Source: Rallus limicola (taxonomy: Eukaryota > Chordata > Aves > Gruiformes > Rallidae). From it: a DNA stretch of 64,000 bases. The notes below the pieces were generated by a model, which searched no databases, had not been told where the DNA came from, and saw nothing but the letters and a program-made list of their open reading frames with translations. Made by a program: the position numbers and the translations under genes. Shown piece after piece: positions 1 to 11,690 of this stretch (its first letter is position 1; every line of letters starts with the position of its first letter). Location: the NCBI GenBank assembly GCA_022605955.1, contig JAKCOZ010000099.1:310001-374000 (forward strand), written 5' to 3'.

Positions 1-198
1 TTGCCTGGAAAGAGGGAACATGCCTGGAACCTCCTACGGTGCTTTTCTCGGCCCTAGCAGACTGCAGTTCAAAACATGCTAAACGTCCAGCAATAACTCC
101 CAAAGTAAAGAAGCTAGGCCTGAAAGGCATAGCTTGTCTGAAACCTCCTAACAGGACACACGAGCAGACCCTGTCACTTTGGCTCTCAGCCTTTTCCT
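1..198. repeat. Representative monomer (common form)
   Basis: This first copy has the common base at every variable site I tracked. Landmarks by position in the unit: a 9-bp direct repeat tgcctggaa at 2-10 and 21-29, starts 19 bp apart; CpG sites at 37, 49, 84 and 161; a PstI site CTGCAG at 62-67; A-runs spaced near one helical turn between 71 and 125; a StuI site AGGCCT at 116-121 overlapping the small dyad gcctgaaaggc; and a pyrimidine-rich stretch from about 182 into the next unit. The 9-mer aacctccta occurs twice, at 28-36 and 142-150. The unit reads open in one forward and one reverse frame (66 codons each), with third codon positions facing each other. No canonical AATAAA is present. 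Confidence 0.97.
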
Positions 199-2836
199 TT
201 GCCTGGAAAGAGGGAACATGCCTGGAACCTCCTACGGTGCTTTTCTCGGCCCTAGCAGACTGCAGTTCAAAACATGCTAAACGTCCAGCAATAACTCCCA
301 AAGTAAAGAAGCTAGGCCTGAAAGGCATAGCTCGTCTGAAACCTCCTAACAGGACACACGAGCAGACCCTGTCACTTTGGCTCTCAGCCTTTTCCTTTGC
401 CTGGAAAGAGGGAACATGCCTGGAACCTCCTACGGTGCTTTTCTCGGCCCTAGCAGACTGCAGTTCAAAACATGCTAAACGTCCAGCAATAACTCCCAAA
501 GTAAAGAAGCTAGGCCTGAAAGGCATAGCTCGTCTGAAACCTCCTAACAGGACACACGAGCAGACCCTGTCACTTTGGCTCTCAGCCTTTTCCTTTGCCT
601 GGAAAGAGGGAACATGCCTGGAACCTCCTACGGTGCTTTTCTCGGCCCTAGCAGACTGTAGTTCAAAACATGCTAAACGTCCAGCAATAACTCCCAAAGT
701 AAAGAAGCGAGGCCTGAAAGGCATAGCTTGTCTGAAACCTCCTAACAGGACACACGAGCAGACCCTGTCACTTTGGCTCTCAGCCTTTTCCTTTGCCTGG
801 AAAGAGGGAACATGCCTGGAACCTCCTACGGTGCTTTTCTCGGCCCTAGCAGACTGCAGTTCAAAACATGCTAAACGTCCAGCAATAACTCCCAAAGTAA
901 AGAAGCTAGGACTGAAAGGCATAGCTTGTCTGAAACCTCCTAACAGGACACACGAGCAGACCCTGTCACTTTGGCTCTCAGCATTTTCCTTTGCCTGGAA
1001 AGGGGGAACATGCCTGGAACCTCCTACGGTGCTTTTCTCGGCCCTAGCAGACTGCAGTTCAAAAAATGCTAAACGTCCAGCAATAACTCCCAAAGTAAAG
1101 AAGCTAGGCCTGAAAGGCATAGCTTGTCTAAAACCTCCTAACAGGACACACGAGCAGACCCTGTCACTTTGGCTCTCAGCCTTTTCCTTTGCCTGGAAAG
1201 AGGGAACATGCCTGGAACCTCCTACGGTGCTTTTCTCGGCCCTAGCAGACTGCAGTTCAAAACATGCTAAACGTCCAGCAATAACTCCCAAAGTAAAGAA
1301 GCTAGGCCTGAAAGGCATAGCTTGTCTGAAACCTCCTAACAGGACACACGAGCAGACCCTGTCACTTTGGCTCTCAGCCTTTTCCTTTGCCTGGAAAGAG
1401 GGAACATGCCTGGAACCTCCTACGGTGCTTTTCTCGGCCCTAGCAGACTGCAGTTCAAAACATGCTAAACGTCCAGCAATAACTCCCAAAGTAAAGAAGC
1501 GAGGCCTGAAAGGCATAGCTTGTCTGAAACCTCCTAACAGGACACACGAGCAGACCCTGTCACTTTGGCTCTCAGCCTTTTCCTTTGCCTGGAAAGAGGG
1601 AACATGCCTGGAACCTCCTACGGTGCTTTTCTCGGCCCTAGCAGACTGCAGTTCAAAACATGCTAAACGTCCAGCAATAACTCCCAAAGTAAAGAAGCTA
1701 GGCCTGAAAGGCATAGCTCGTCTGAAACCTCCTAACAGGACACACGAGCAGACCCTGTCACTTTGGCTCTCAGCCTTTTCCTTTGCCTGGAAAGAGGGAA
1801 CATGCCTGGAACCTCCTACGGTGCTTTTCTCGGCCCTAGCAGACTGCAGTTCAAAACATGCTAAACGTCCAGCAATAACTCCCAAAGTAAAGAAGCTAGG
1901 CCTGAAAGGCATAGCTTGTCTGAAACCTCCTAACAGGACACACGAGCAGACCCTGTCACTTTGGCTCTCAGCCTTTTCCTTTGCCTGGAAAGAGGGAACA
2001 TGCCTGGAACCTCCTACGGTGCTTTTCTCGGCCCTAGCAGACTGCAGTTCAAAACATGCTAAACGTCCAGCAATAACTCCCAAAGTAAAGAAGCGAGGCC
2101 TGAAAGGCATAGCTTGTCTGAAACCTCCTAACAGGACACACGAGCAGACCCTGTCACTTTGGCTCTCAGCCTTTTCCTTTGCCTGGAAAGAGGGAACATG
2201 CCTGGAACCTCCTACGGTGCTTTTCTCGGCCCTAGCAGACTGCAGTTCAAAACATGCTAAACGTCCAGCAATAACTTCTAAAGTAAAGAAGCTAGGCCTG
2301 AAAGGCATATCTCGTCTGAAACCTCCTAACAGGACACGCGAGCAGACCCTGTCACTTTGGCTCTCAGCCTTTTCCTTTGCCTGGAAAGAGGGAACATGCC
2401 TGGAACCTCCTACGGTGCTTTTCTCGGCCCTAGCAGACTGCAGTTCAAAACATGCTAAACGTCCAGCAATAACTCCCAAAGTAAAGAAGCTAGGCCTGAA
2501 AGGCATAGCTTGTCTGAAACCTCCTAACAGGACACATGAGCAGACCCTGTCACTTTGGCTCTCAGCCATTTCCTTTGCCTGGAAAGAGGGAACATGCCTG
2601 GAACATCCTACGGTGCTTTTCTCGGCCCTAGCAGACTGCAGTTCAAAACATGCTAAACGTCCAGCAATAACTCCCAAAGTAAAGAAGCTAGGCCTGAAAG
2701 GCATAGCTTGTCTGAAACCTCCTAACAGGACACACGAGCAGACCCTGTCACTTTGGCTCTCAGCCTTTTCCTTTGCCTGGAAAGAGGGAACATGCCTGGA
2801 ACCTCCTACGTTGCTTTTCTCGGCCCTAGCAGACTG
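1..2836. repeat. Left segment, monomers with gcgagg and agctcg variants
   Basis: Fourteen monomers plus a partial one. Most are the common form. Some carry gaagcgagg instead of gaagctagg (near 707, 1,499 and 2,093) or agctcg instead of agcttg (near 331, 529, 1,717 and 2,312). Single-copy changes include ttcaaaaaatgc near 1,061 and a copy with acttctaaag plus catatctcg near 2,275-2,315. I see no clear multi-monomer period here. The tttgactc, agacata and ctcagccc classes common further right are absent. Confidence 0.85.
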
Positions 2837-3430
2837 CAGGTCACAACATGCTAAACGTCCAGCAATAACTCCCAAAGTAAAGAAGCTAGGCCTCAAAGGC
2901 ATAGCTTGTCTGAAACCTCCTAACAGGACACACGAGCAGACCCTGTCACTTTGGCTCTCAGCCTTTTCCTTTGCCTGGAAAGAGGGAACATGCCTGGAAC
3001 CTCCTACGGTGCTTTTCTCGGCCCTAGCAGACTGCAGTTAAAAACATGCTAAACGTCCAGCAATAACTCCCAAAGTAAAGAAGCGAGGCCTGAAAGGCAT
3101 AGCTTGTCTGAAACCTCCTAACAGGACACACGAGCAGACCCTGTCACTTTGGCTCTCAGCCTTTTCCTTTGCCTGGAAAGAGGGAACATGCCTGGAACCT
3201 CCTACGGTGCTTTTCTCGGCCCTAGCAGACTGCAGTTCAAAACATGCTAAACGTCCAGCAATAACTCCCAAAGTAAAGAAGCTAGGCCTGAAAGGCATAG
3301 CTTGTCTGAAACCTCCTAACAGGACACACGAGCAGACCCTGTCACTTTGGCTCTCAGCCTTTTCCTTTGCCTGGAAAGAGGGAACATGCCTGGAACCTCC
3401 TACGGTGCTTTTCTCGGCCCTAGCAGACTG
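2837..3430. repeat. 3-monomer higher-order unit, copy 1
   Basis: The order is a caggtcac monomer (2,837), a gttaaaaac monomer that also carries gaagcgagg (near 3,037-3,088), then a common-form monomer. The next 594 bp repeat the same order. The C-to-A change in ttaaaa makes a stop in both long apparent frames. This copy has the private change gcctcaaagg near 2,892. Confidence 0.85.
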
Positions 3431-4024
3431 CAGGTCACAACATGCTAAACGTCCAGCAATAACTCCCAAAGTAAAGAAGCTAGGACTGAAAGGCATAGCT
3501 TGTCTGAAACCTCCTAACAGGACACACAAGCAGACCCTGTCACTTTGGCTCTCAGCCTTTTCCTTTGCCTGGAAAGAGGGAACATGCCTGGAACCTCCTA
3601 CGGTGCTTTTCTCGGCCCTAGCAGACTGCAGTTAAAAACATGCTAAACGTCCAGCAATAACTCCCAAAGTAAAGAAGCGAGGCCTGAAAGGCATAGCTTG
3701 TCTGAAACCTCCTAACAGGACACACGAGCAGACCCTGTCACTTTGGCTCTCAGCCTTTTCCTTTGCCTGGAAAGAGGGAACATGCCTGGAACCTCCTACG
3801 GTGCTTTTCTCGGCCCTAGCAGACTGCAGTTCAAAACATGCTAAACGTCCAGCAATAACTCCCAAAGTAAAGAAGCTAGGCCTGAAAGGCATAGCTTGTC
3901 TGAAACCTCCTAACAGGACACACGAGCAGACCCTGTCACTTTGGCTCTCAGCCTTTTCCTTTGCCTGGAAAGAGGGAACATGCCTGGAACCTCCTACGGT
4001 GCTTTTCTCGGCCCTAGCAGACTG
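3431..4024. repeat. 3-monomer higher-order unit, copy 2
   Basis: Offset exactly 594 bp (3 x 198) from the unit at 2,837. It has the same order: caggtcac at 3,431, gttaaaaac plus gcgagg near 3,631-3,682, then a common-form monomer. It differs from copy 1 by aggactg near 3,484 and cacaag near 3,527, the latter a CpG-to-CpA change. Confidence 0.85.
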
Positions 4025-4556
4025 CAGTTCAAAACATGCTAAACGTCCAGCAATAACTCCCAAAGTAAAGAAGCTAGGCCTGAAAGGCATAGCTCGTCTG
4101 AAACCTCCTAACAGGACACACGAGCAGACCCTGTCACTTTGGCTCTCAGCCTTTTCCTTTGCCTGGAAAGAGGGAACATGCCTGGAACCACCTACGGTGC
4201 TTTTCTCGGCCCTAGCAGACTGTAGTTCAAAACATGCTAAACGTCCAGCAATAACTCCCAAAGTAAAGAAGCTAGGCCTGAAAGGCATAGCTTGTCTGAA
4301 ACCTCCTAACAGGACACACGAGCAGACCCTGTCACTTTGGCTCTCAGCCTTTTCCTTTGCCTGGAAAGAGGGAACATGCCTGGAACCTCCTACGGTGCTT
4401 TTCTCGGCCCTAGCAGACTGCAGTTCAAAACATGCTAAACGTCCAGCAATAACTCCCAAAGAAAAGAAGCTAGGCCTGAAAGGCATAGCTTGTCTGAAAC
4501 CTCCTAACAGGACACACGAGCAGACCCTGTCACTTTGGCTCTCAGCCTTTTCCTTT

Positions 4557-4563
4557 GCTTGAA
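4557..4563. repeat. 1-bp-deletion monomer junction (gcttgaaag)
   Basis: The usual gcctggaaag (10 bases) reads gcttgaaag (9 bases), shifting both apparent frames. The preceding monomer carries caaagaaaag in place of caaagtaaag. The same pairing recurs at 17,823, 20,594 and 29,183, so these four sites very likely descend from one event copied by array rearrangement. Confidence 0.9.
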
Positions 4564-4694
4564 AGAGGGAACATGCCTGGAACCTCCTACGGTGCTTTTC
4601 TCGGCCCTAGCAGACTGCAGTTCAAAACATGCTAAACGTCCAGCAATAACTCCCAAAGTAAAGAAGCTAGGCCTGAAAGGCATAGCTTGTCTGA

Positions 4695-7062
4695 AACCTC
4701 CTAACAGGACACACGAGCAGACCCTGTCACTTTGGCTCTCAGCCTTTTCCTTTGCCTGGAAAGAGGGAACATGCCTGGAACCTCCTACGGTGCTTTTCTC
4801 GGCCCTAGCAGACTGCAGTTCAAAACATGCTAAACGTCCAGCAATAACTCCCAAAGTAAAGAAGCTAGGCCTGAAAGGCATAGCTTGTCTGAAACCTCCT
4901 AACAGGACACACGAGCAGACCCTGTCACTTTGGCTCTCAGCCTTTTCCTTTGCCTGGAAAGAGGGAACATGCCTGGAACCACCTACGGTGCTTTTCTCGG
5001 CCCTAGCAGACTGTAGTTCAAAACATGCTAAACGTCCAGCAATAACTCCCAAAGTAAAGAAGCTAGGCCTGAAAGGCATAGCTTGTCTGAAACCTCCTAA
5101 CAGGACACACGAGCAGACCCTGTCACTTTGGCTCTCAGCCTTTTCCTTTCCCTGGAAAGAGGGAACATGCCTGGAACCTCCTACGGTGCTTTTCTCGGCC
5201 CTAGCAGACTGCAGTTCAAAACATGCTAAACGTCCAGCAATAACTCCCAAAGTAAAGAAGCTAGGCCTGAAAGGCATAGCTTGTCTGAAACCTCCTAACA
5301 GGACACACGAGCAGACCCTGTCACTTTGGCTCTCAGCCTTTTCCTTTGCCTGGAAAGAGGGAACATGCCTGGAACCTCCTACGGTGCTTTTCTCGGCCCT
5401 AGCAGACTGCAGTTCAAAACATGCTAAACGTCCAGCAATAACTCCCAAAGTAAAGAAGCTAGGCCTGAAAGGCATAGCTTGTCTGAAACCTCCTAACAGG
5501 ACACACGAGCAGACCCTGTCACTTTGGCTCTCAGCCTTTTCCTTTGCCTGGAAAGAGGGAACATGCCTGGAACCTCCTACGGTGCTTTTCTCGGCCCTAG
5601 CAGACTGCAGTTCAAAACATGCTAAACGTCCAGCAATAACTCCCAAAGTAAAGAAGCTAAGCCTGAAAGGCATAGCTTGTCAGAAACCTCCTAACAGGAC
5701 ACACGAGCAGACCCTGTCACTTTGGCTCTCAGCCTTTTCCTTTGCCTGGAAAGAGGGAACATGCCTGGAACCTCCTACGGTGCTTTTCTCGGCCCTAGCA
5801 GACTGCAGGTCACAACATGCTAAACGTCCAGCAATAACTCCCAAAGTAAAGAAGCTAGGCCTGAAAGGCATAGCTTGTCTGAAACCTCCTAACAGGACAC
5901 ACGAGCAGACCCTGTCACTTTGGCTCTCAGCCTTTTCCTTTGCCTGGAAAGAGGGAACATGCCTGGAACCTCCTACGGTGCTTTTCTCGGCCCTAGCAGA
6001 CTGCAGTTCAAAACATGCTAAACGTCCAGCAATAACTCCCAAAGTAAAGAAGCTAGGCCTGAAAGGCATAGCTCGTCTGAAACCTCCTAACAGGACACAC
6101 GAGCAGACCCTGTCACTTTGGCTCTCAGCCTTTTCCTTTGCCTGGAAAGAGGGAACATGCCTGGAACCTCCTACGGTGCTTTTCTCGGCCCTAGCAGACT
6201 GCAGTTCAAAACATGCTAAACGTCCAGCAATAACTCCCAAAGTAAAGAAGCTAGGCCTGAAAGGCATAGCTTGTCTAAAACCTCCTAACTGGACACACGA
6301 GCAGACCCTGTCACTTTGGCTCTCAGCCTTTTCCTTTGCCTGGAAAGAGGGAACATGCCTGGAACCTCCTACGGTGCTTTTCTCGGCCCTAGCAGACTGC
6401 AGTTCAAAACATGCTAAACGTCCAGCAATAACTTCCAAAGTAAAGAAGCTAGGCCTGAAAGGCATAGCTTGTCTGAAACCTCCTGACAGGACACACGAGC
6501 AGACCCTGTCACTTTGGCTCTCAGCCTTTTCCTTTGCCTGGAAAGAGGGAACATGCCTGGAACCTCCTACGGTGCTTTTCTCGGCCCTAGCAGACTGCAG
6601 TTCAAAAAATGCTAAACGTCCAGCAATAACTTCTAAAGTAAAGAAGCTAGGCCTGAAAGGCATAGCTCGTCTGAAACCTCCTAACAGGACACACGAGCAG
6701 ACCCTGTCACTTTGGCTCTCAGCCTTTTCCTTTGCCTGGAAAGAGGGAACATGCCTGGAACCTCCTACGGTGCTTTTCTCGGCCCTAGCAGACTGCAGTT
6801 CAAAACATGCTAAACGTCCAGCAATAACTCCCAAAGTAAAGAAGCTAGGCCTGAAAGGCATAGCTTGTCTGAAACCTCCTAACAGGACACACGAGCAGAC
6901 CCTGTCACTTTGGCTCTCAGCCTTTTCCTTTGCCTGGAAAGAGGGAACATGCCTGGAACCTCCTACGGTGCTTTTCTCGGCCCTAGCAGACTGCAGTTCA
7001 AAACATGCTAAACGTCCAGCAATAACTCCCAAAGTAAAGAAGCTAGGCCTGAAAGGCATAGC
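4695..7062. repeat. Higher-order block A
   Basis: Diagnostic monomers in order: ggaaccacc with ctgtag and tttccctgg (4,975-5,152), a gctaagcc monomer ending cagaaacc (near 5,657-5,690), caggtcac (near 5,807), agctcg (near 6,071), ctaactgg (near 6,287), acttcc with cctgac (6,431-6,486), then aaaaaatgc with acttct and agctcg (6,604-6,668). The same order recurs 3,366 bp (17 monomers) downstream. Beyond 7,062 the two copies diverge, this copy keeping agcttg where the other has agctcg. Confidence 0.85.
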
Positions 7063-8060
7063 TTGTCTGAAACCTCCTAACAGGACACACGAGCAGACCC
7101 TGTCACTTTGGCTCTCAGCCTTTTCCTTTGCCTGGAAAGAGGGAACATGCCTGGAACCTCCTACGGTGCTTTTCTCGGCCCTAGCAGACTGCAGGTCACA
7201 ACATGCTAAACGTCCAGCAATAACTCCCAAAGTAAAGAAGCTAGGACTGAAAGGCATAGCTTGTCTGAAACCTCCTAACAGGACACACGAGCAGACCCTG
7301 TCACTTTGGCTCTCAGCCTTTTCCTTTGCCTGGAAAGAGGGAACATGCCTGGAACCTCCTACGGTGCTTTTCTCGGCCCTAGCAGACTGCAGTTAAAAAC
7401 ATGCTAAACGTCCAGCAATAACTCCCAAAGTAAAGAAGCGAGGCCTGAAAGGCATAGCTTGTCTGAAACCTCCTAACAGGACACACGAGCAGACCCTGTC
7501 ACTTTGGCTCTCAGCCTTTTCCTTTGCCTGGAAAGAGGGAACATGCCTGGAACCTCCTACGGTGCTTTTCTCGGCCCTAGCAGACTGCAGTTCAAAACAT
7601 GCTAAACGTCCAGCAATAACTCCCAAAGTAAAGAAGCTAGGCCTGAAAGGCATAGCTTGTCTGAAACCTCCTAACAGGACACACGAGCAGACCCTGTCAC
7701 TTTGGCTCTCAGCCTTTTCCTTTGCCTGGAAAGAGGGAACATGCCTGGAACCTCCTACGGTGCTTTTCTCGGCCCTAGCAGACTGCAGTTCAAAACATGC
7801 TAAACGTCCAGCAATAACTCCCAAAGTAAAGAAGCGAGGCCTGAAAGGCATAGCTCGTCTGAAACCTCCTAACAGGACACACGAGCAGACCCTGTCACTT
7901 TGGCTCTCAGCCTTTTCCTTTGCCTGGAAAGAGGGAACATGCCTGGAACCTCCTACGGTGCTTTTCTCGGCCCTAGCAGACTGCAGTTCAAAACATGCTA
8001 AACGTCCAGCAATAACTCCCAAAGTAAAGAAGCGAGGCCTGAAAGGCATAGCTCGTCTGA
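7063..8060. repeat. Linker monomers between blocks A and B
   Basis: About five monomers. They include another caggtcac with aggactg pair (near 7,191-7,250), followed by gttaaaaac plus gcgagg (near 7,390-7,441), the linkage also seen at 2,837-3,088. Two consecutive monomers then combine gaagcgagg with agctcg (near 7,831-7,857 and 8,029-8,055). Confidence 0.75.
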
Positions 8061-10428
8061 AACCTCCTAACAGGACACACGAGCAGACCCTGTCACTTTG
8101 GCTCTCAGCCTTTTCCTTTGCCTGGAAAGAGGGAACATGCCTGGAACCTCCTACGGTGCTTTTCTCGGCCCTAGCAGACTGCAGTTCAAAACATGCTAAA
8201 CGTCCAGCAATAACTCCCAAAGTAAAGAAGCTAGGCCTGAAAGGCATAGCTTGTCTGAAACCTCCTAACAGGACACACGAGCAGACCCTGTCACTTTGGC
8301 TCTCAGCCTTTTCCTTTGCCTGGAAAGAGGGAACATGCCTGGAACCACCTACGGTGCTTTTCTCGGCCCTAGCAGACTGTAGTTCAAAACATGCTAAACG
8401 TCCAGCAATAACTCCCAAAGTAAAGAAGCTAGGCCTGAAAGGCATAGCTTGTCTGAAACCTCCTAACAGGACACACGAGCAGACCCTGTCACTTTGGCTC
8501 TCAGCCTTTTCCTTTCCCTGGAAAGAGGGAACATGCCTGGAACCTCCTACGGTGCTTTTCTCGGCCCTAGCAGACTGCAGTTCAAAACATGCTAAACGTC
8601 CAGCAATAACTCCCAAAGTAAAGAAGCTAGGCCTGAAAGGCATAGCTTGTCTGAAACCTCCTAACAGGACACACGAGCAGACCCTGTCACTTTGGCTCTC
8701 AGCCTTTTCCTTTGCCTGGAAAGAGGGAACATGCCTGGAACCTCCTACGGTGCTTTTCTCGGCCCTAGCAGACTGCAGTTCAAAACATGCTAAACGTCCA
8801 GCAATAACTCCCAAAGTAAAGAAGCTAGGCCTGAAAGGCATAGCTTGTCTGAAACCTCCTAACAGGACACACGAGCAGACCCTGTCACTTTGGCTCTCAG
8901 CCTTTTCCTTTGCCTGGAAAGAGGGAACATGCCTGGAACCTCCTACGGTGCTTTTCTCGGCCCTAGCAGACTGCAGTTCAAAACATGCTAAACGTCCAGC
9001 AATAACTCCCAAAGTAAAGAAGCTAGGCCTGAAAGGCATAGCTTGTCAGAAACCTCCTAACAGGACACACGAGCAGACCCTGTCACTTTGGCTCTCAGCC
9101 TTTTCCTTTGCCTGGAAAGAGGGAACATGCCTGGAACCTCCTACGGTGCTTTTCTCGGCCCTAGCAGACTGCAGGTCACAACATGCTAAACGTCCAGCAA
9201 TAACTCCCAAAGTAAAGAAGCTAGGCCTGAAAGGCATAGCTTGTCTGAAACCTCCTAACAGGACACACGAGCAGACCCTGTCACTTTGGCTCTCAGCCTT
9301 TTCCTTTGCCTGGAAAGAGGGAACATGCCTGGAACCTCCTACGGTGCTTTTCTCGGCCCTAGCAGACTGCAGTTCAAAACATGCTAAACGTCCAGCAATA
9401 ACTCCCAAAGTAAAGAAGCTAGGCCTGAAAGGCATAGCTCGTCTGAAACCTCCTAACAGGACACACGAGCAGACCCTGTCACTTTGGCTCTCAGCCTTTT
9501 CCTTTGCCTGGAAAGAGGGAACATGCCTGGAACCTCCTACGGTGCTTTTCTCGGCCCTAGCAGACTGCAGTTCAAAACATGCTAAACGTCCAGCAATAAC
9601 TCCCAAAGTAAAGAAGCTAGGCCTGAAAGGCATAGCTTGTCTAAAACCTCCTAACTGGACACACGATCAGACCCTGTCACTTTGGCTCTCAGCCTTTTCC
9701 TTTGCCTGGAAAGAGGGAACATGCCTGGAACCTCCTACGGTGCTTTTCTCGGCCCTAGCAGACTGCAGTTCAAAACATGCTAAACGTCCAGCAATAACTT
9801 CCAAAGTAAAGAAGCTAGGCCTGAAAGGCATAGCTTGTCTGAAACCTCCTGACAGGACACACGAGCAGACCCTGTCACTTTGGCTCTCAGCCTTTTCCTT
9901 TGCCTGGAAAGAGGGAACATGCCTGGAACCTCCTACGGTGCTTTTCTCGGCCCTAGCAGACTGCAGTTCAAAAAATGCTAAACGTCCAGCAATAACTTCT
10001 AAAGTAAAGAAGCTAGGCCTGAAAGGCATAGCTCGTCTGAAACCTCCTAACAGGACACACGAGCAGACCCTGTCACTTTGGCTCTCAGCCTTTTCCTTTG
10101 CCTGGAAAGAGGGAACATGCCTGGAACCTCCTACGGTGCTTTTCTCGGCCCTAGCAGACTGCAGTTCAAAACATGCTAAACGTCCAGCAATAACTCCCAA
10201 AGTAAAGAAGCTAGGCCTGAAAGGCATAGCTTGTCTGAAACCTCCTAACAGGACACACGAGCAGACCCTGTCACTTTGGCTCTCAGCCTTTTCCTTTGCC
10301 TGGAAAGAGGGAACATGCCTGGAACCTCCTACGGTGCTTTTCTCGGCCCTAGCAGACTGCAGTTCAAAACATGCTAAACGTCCAGCAATAACTCCCAAAG
10401 TAAAGAAGCTAGGCCTGAAAGGCATAGC
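8061..10428. repeat. Higher-order block B (copy of A, +3,366 bp)
   Basis: Repeats the marker order of 4,695-7,062 at an offset of exactly 17 monomers. I could see only two differences: gctaggcc here for gctaagcc, and cacgatcag (near 9,664) for cacgagcag. Such high identity over 2.37 kb implies a recent duplication or recent homogenisation. The gatcag change makes a stop in the reverse apparent frame and marks later copies at about 13,430, 15,213 and 16,796. Confidence 0.85.
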
Positions 10429-10560
10429 TCGTCTGAAACCTCCTAACAGGACACACGAGCAGACCCTGTCACTTTGGCTCTCAGCCTTTTCCTTTGCCTG
10501 GAAAGAGGGAACATGCCTGGAACCTCCTACGGTGCTTTTCTCGGCCCTAGCAGACTGCAG

Positions 10561-11690
10561 TTCAAAACATGCTAAACGTCCAGCAATAACTCCCAAAGTA
10601 AAGAAGCGAGGCCTGAAAGGCATAGCTCGTCTGAAACCTCCTAACAGGACACACGAGCAGACCCTGTCACTTTGGCTCTCAGCCTTTTCCTTTGCCTGGA
10701 AAGAGGGAACATGCCTGGAACCTCCTACGGTGCTTTTCTCGGCCCTAGCAGACTGCAGTTCAAAACATGCTAAACGTCCAGCAATAACTCCCAAAGTAAA
10801 GAAGCGAGGCCTGAAAGGCATAGCTTGTCTGAAACCTCCTAACAGGACACACGAGCAGACCCTGTCACTTTGGCTCTCAGCCTTTTCCTTTGCCTGGAAA
10901 GAGGGAACATGCCTGGAACCTCCTACGGTGCTTTTCTCGGCCCTAGCAGACTGCAGTTCAAAACATGCTAAACGTCCAGCAATAACTCCCAAAGTAAAGA
11001 AGCGAGGCCTGAAAGGCATAGCTTGTCTGAAACCTCCTAACAGGACACACGAGCAGACCCTGTCACTTTGGCTCTCAGCCTTTTCCTTTGCCTGGAAAGA
11101 GGGAACATGCCTGGAACCTCCTACGGTGCTTTTCTCGGCCCTAGCAGACTGCAGTTCAAAACATGCTAAACGTCCAGCAATAACTCCCAAAGTAAAGAAG
11201 CGAGGCCTGAAAGGCATAGCTTGTCTGAAACCTCCAAACAGGACACACGAGCAGACCCTGTCACTTTGGCTCTCAGCCTTTTCCTTTGCCTGGAAAGAGG
11301 GAACATGCCTGGAACCTCCTACGGTGCTTTTCTCGGCCCTAGCAGACTGCAGTTCAAAACATGCTAAACGTCCAGCAATAACTCCCAAAGTAAAGAAGCG
11401 AGGCCTGAAAGGCATAGCTTGTCTGAAACCTCCTAACAGGACACACGAGCAGACCCTGTCACTTTGGCTCTCAGCCTTTTCCTTTGCCTGGAAAGAGGGA
11501 ACATGCCTGGAACCTCCTACGGTGCTTTTCTCGGCCCTAGCAGACTGCAGTTCAAAACATGCTAAACGTCCAGCAATAACTCCCAAAGTAAAGAAGCGAG
11601 GCCTGAAAGGCATAGCTTGTCTGAAACCTCCAAACAGGACACACGAGCAGACCCTGTCACTTTGGCTCTCAGCCTTTTCCTTTGCCTGGA
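10561..11690. repeat. Run of six gaagcgagg monomers
   Basis: Six successive monomers carry gaagcgagg (near 10,606, 10,804, 11,002, 11,200, 11,398 and 11,596), whereas elsewhere this variant is usually scattered. Copies near 11,230 and 11,628 also carry cctccaaacagg while the one between does not, suggesting dimer-scale duplication. The first also has agctcg. The run ends before a caaagaaaag monomer near 11,786. Confidence 0.85.

Noticed and set aside
25..100. Possible RNA polymerase III box A and box B on the reverse strand (ggttccaggca near the end)
   Set aside because: The box-B-like element has two mismatches to GGTTCGANNCC and no good box A lies at the right distance. It is not enough to propose a SINE origin or transcription.
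101..190. Splice-like signals: caaagtaaag as a donor, and the pyrimidine-rich stretch with ctctcag as an acceptor
   Set aside because: Each matches consensus only loosely, and with 322 identical copies there is no exon-intron context. Nothing in the sequence shows that the array is transcribed.
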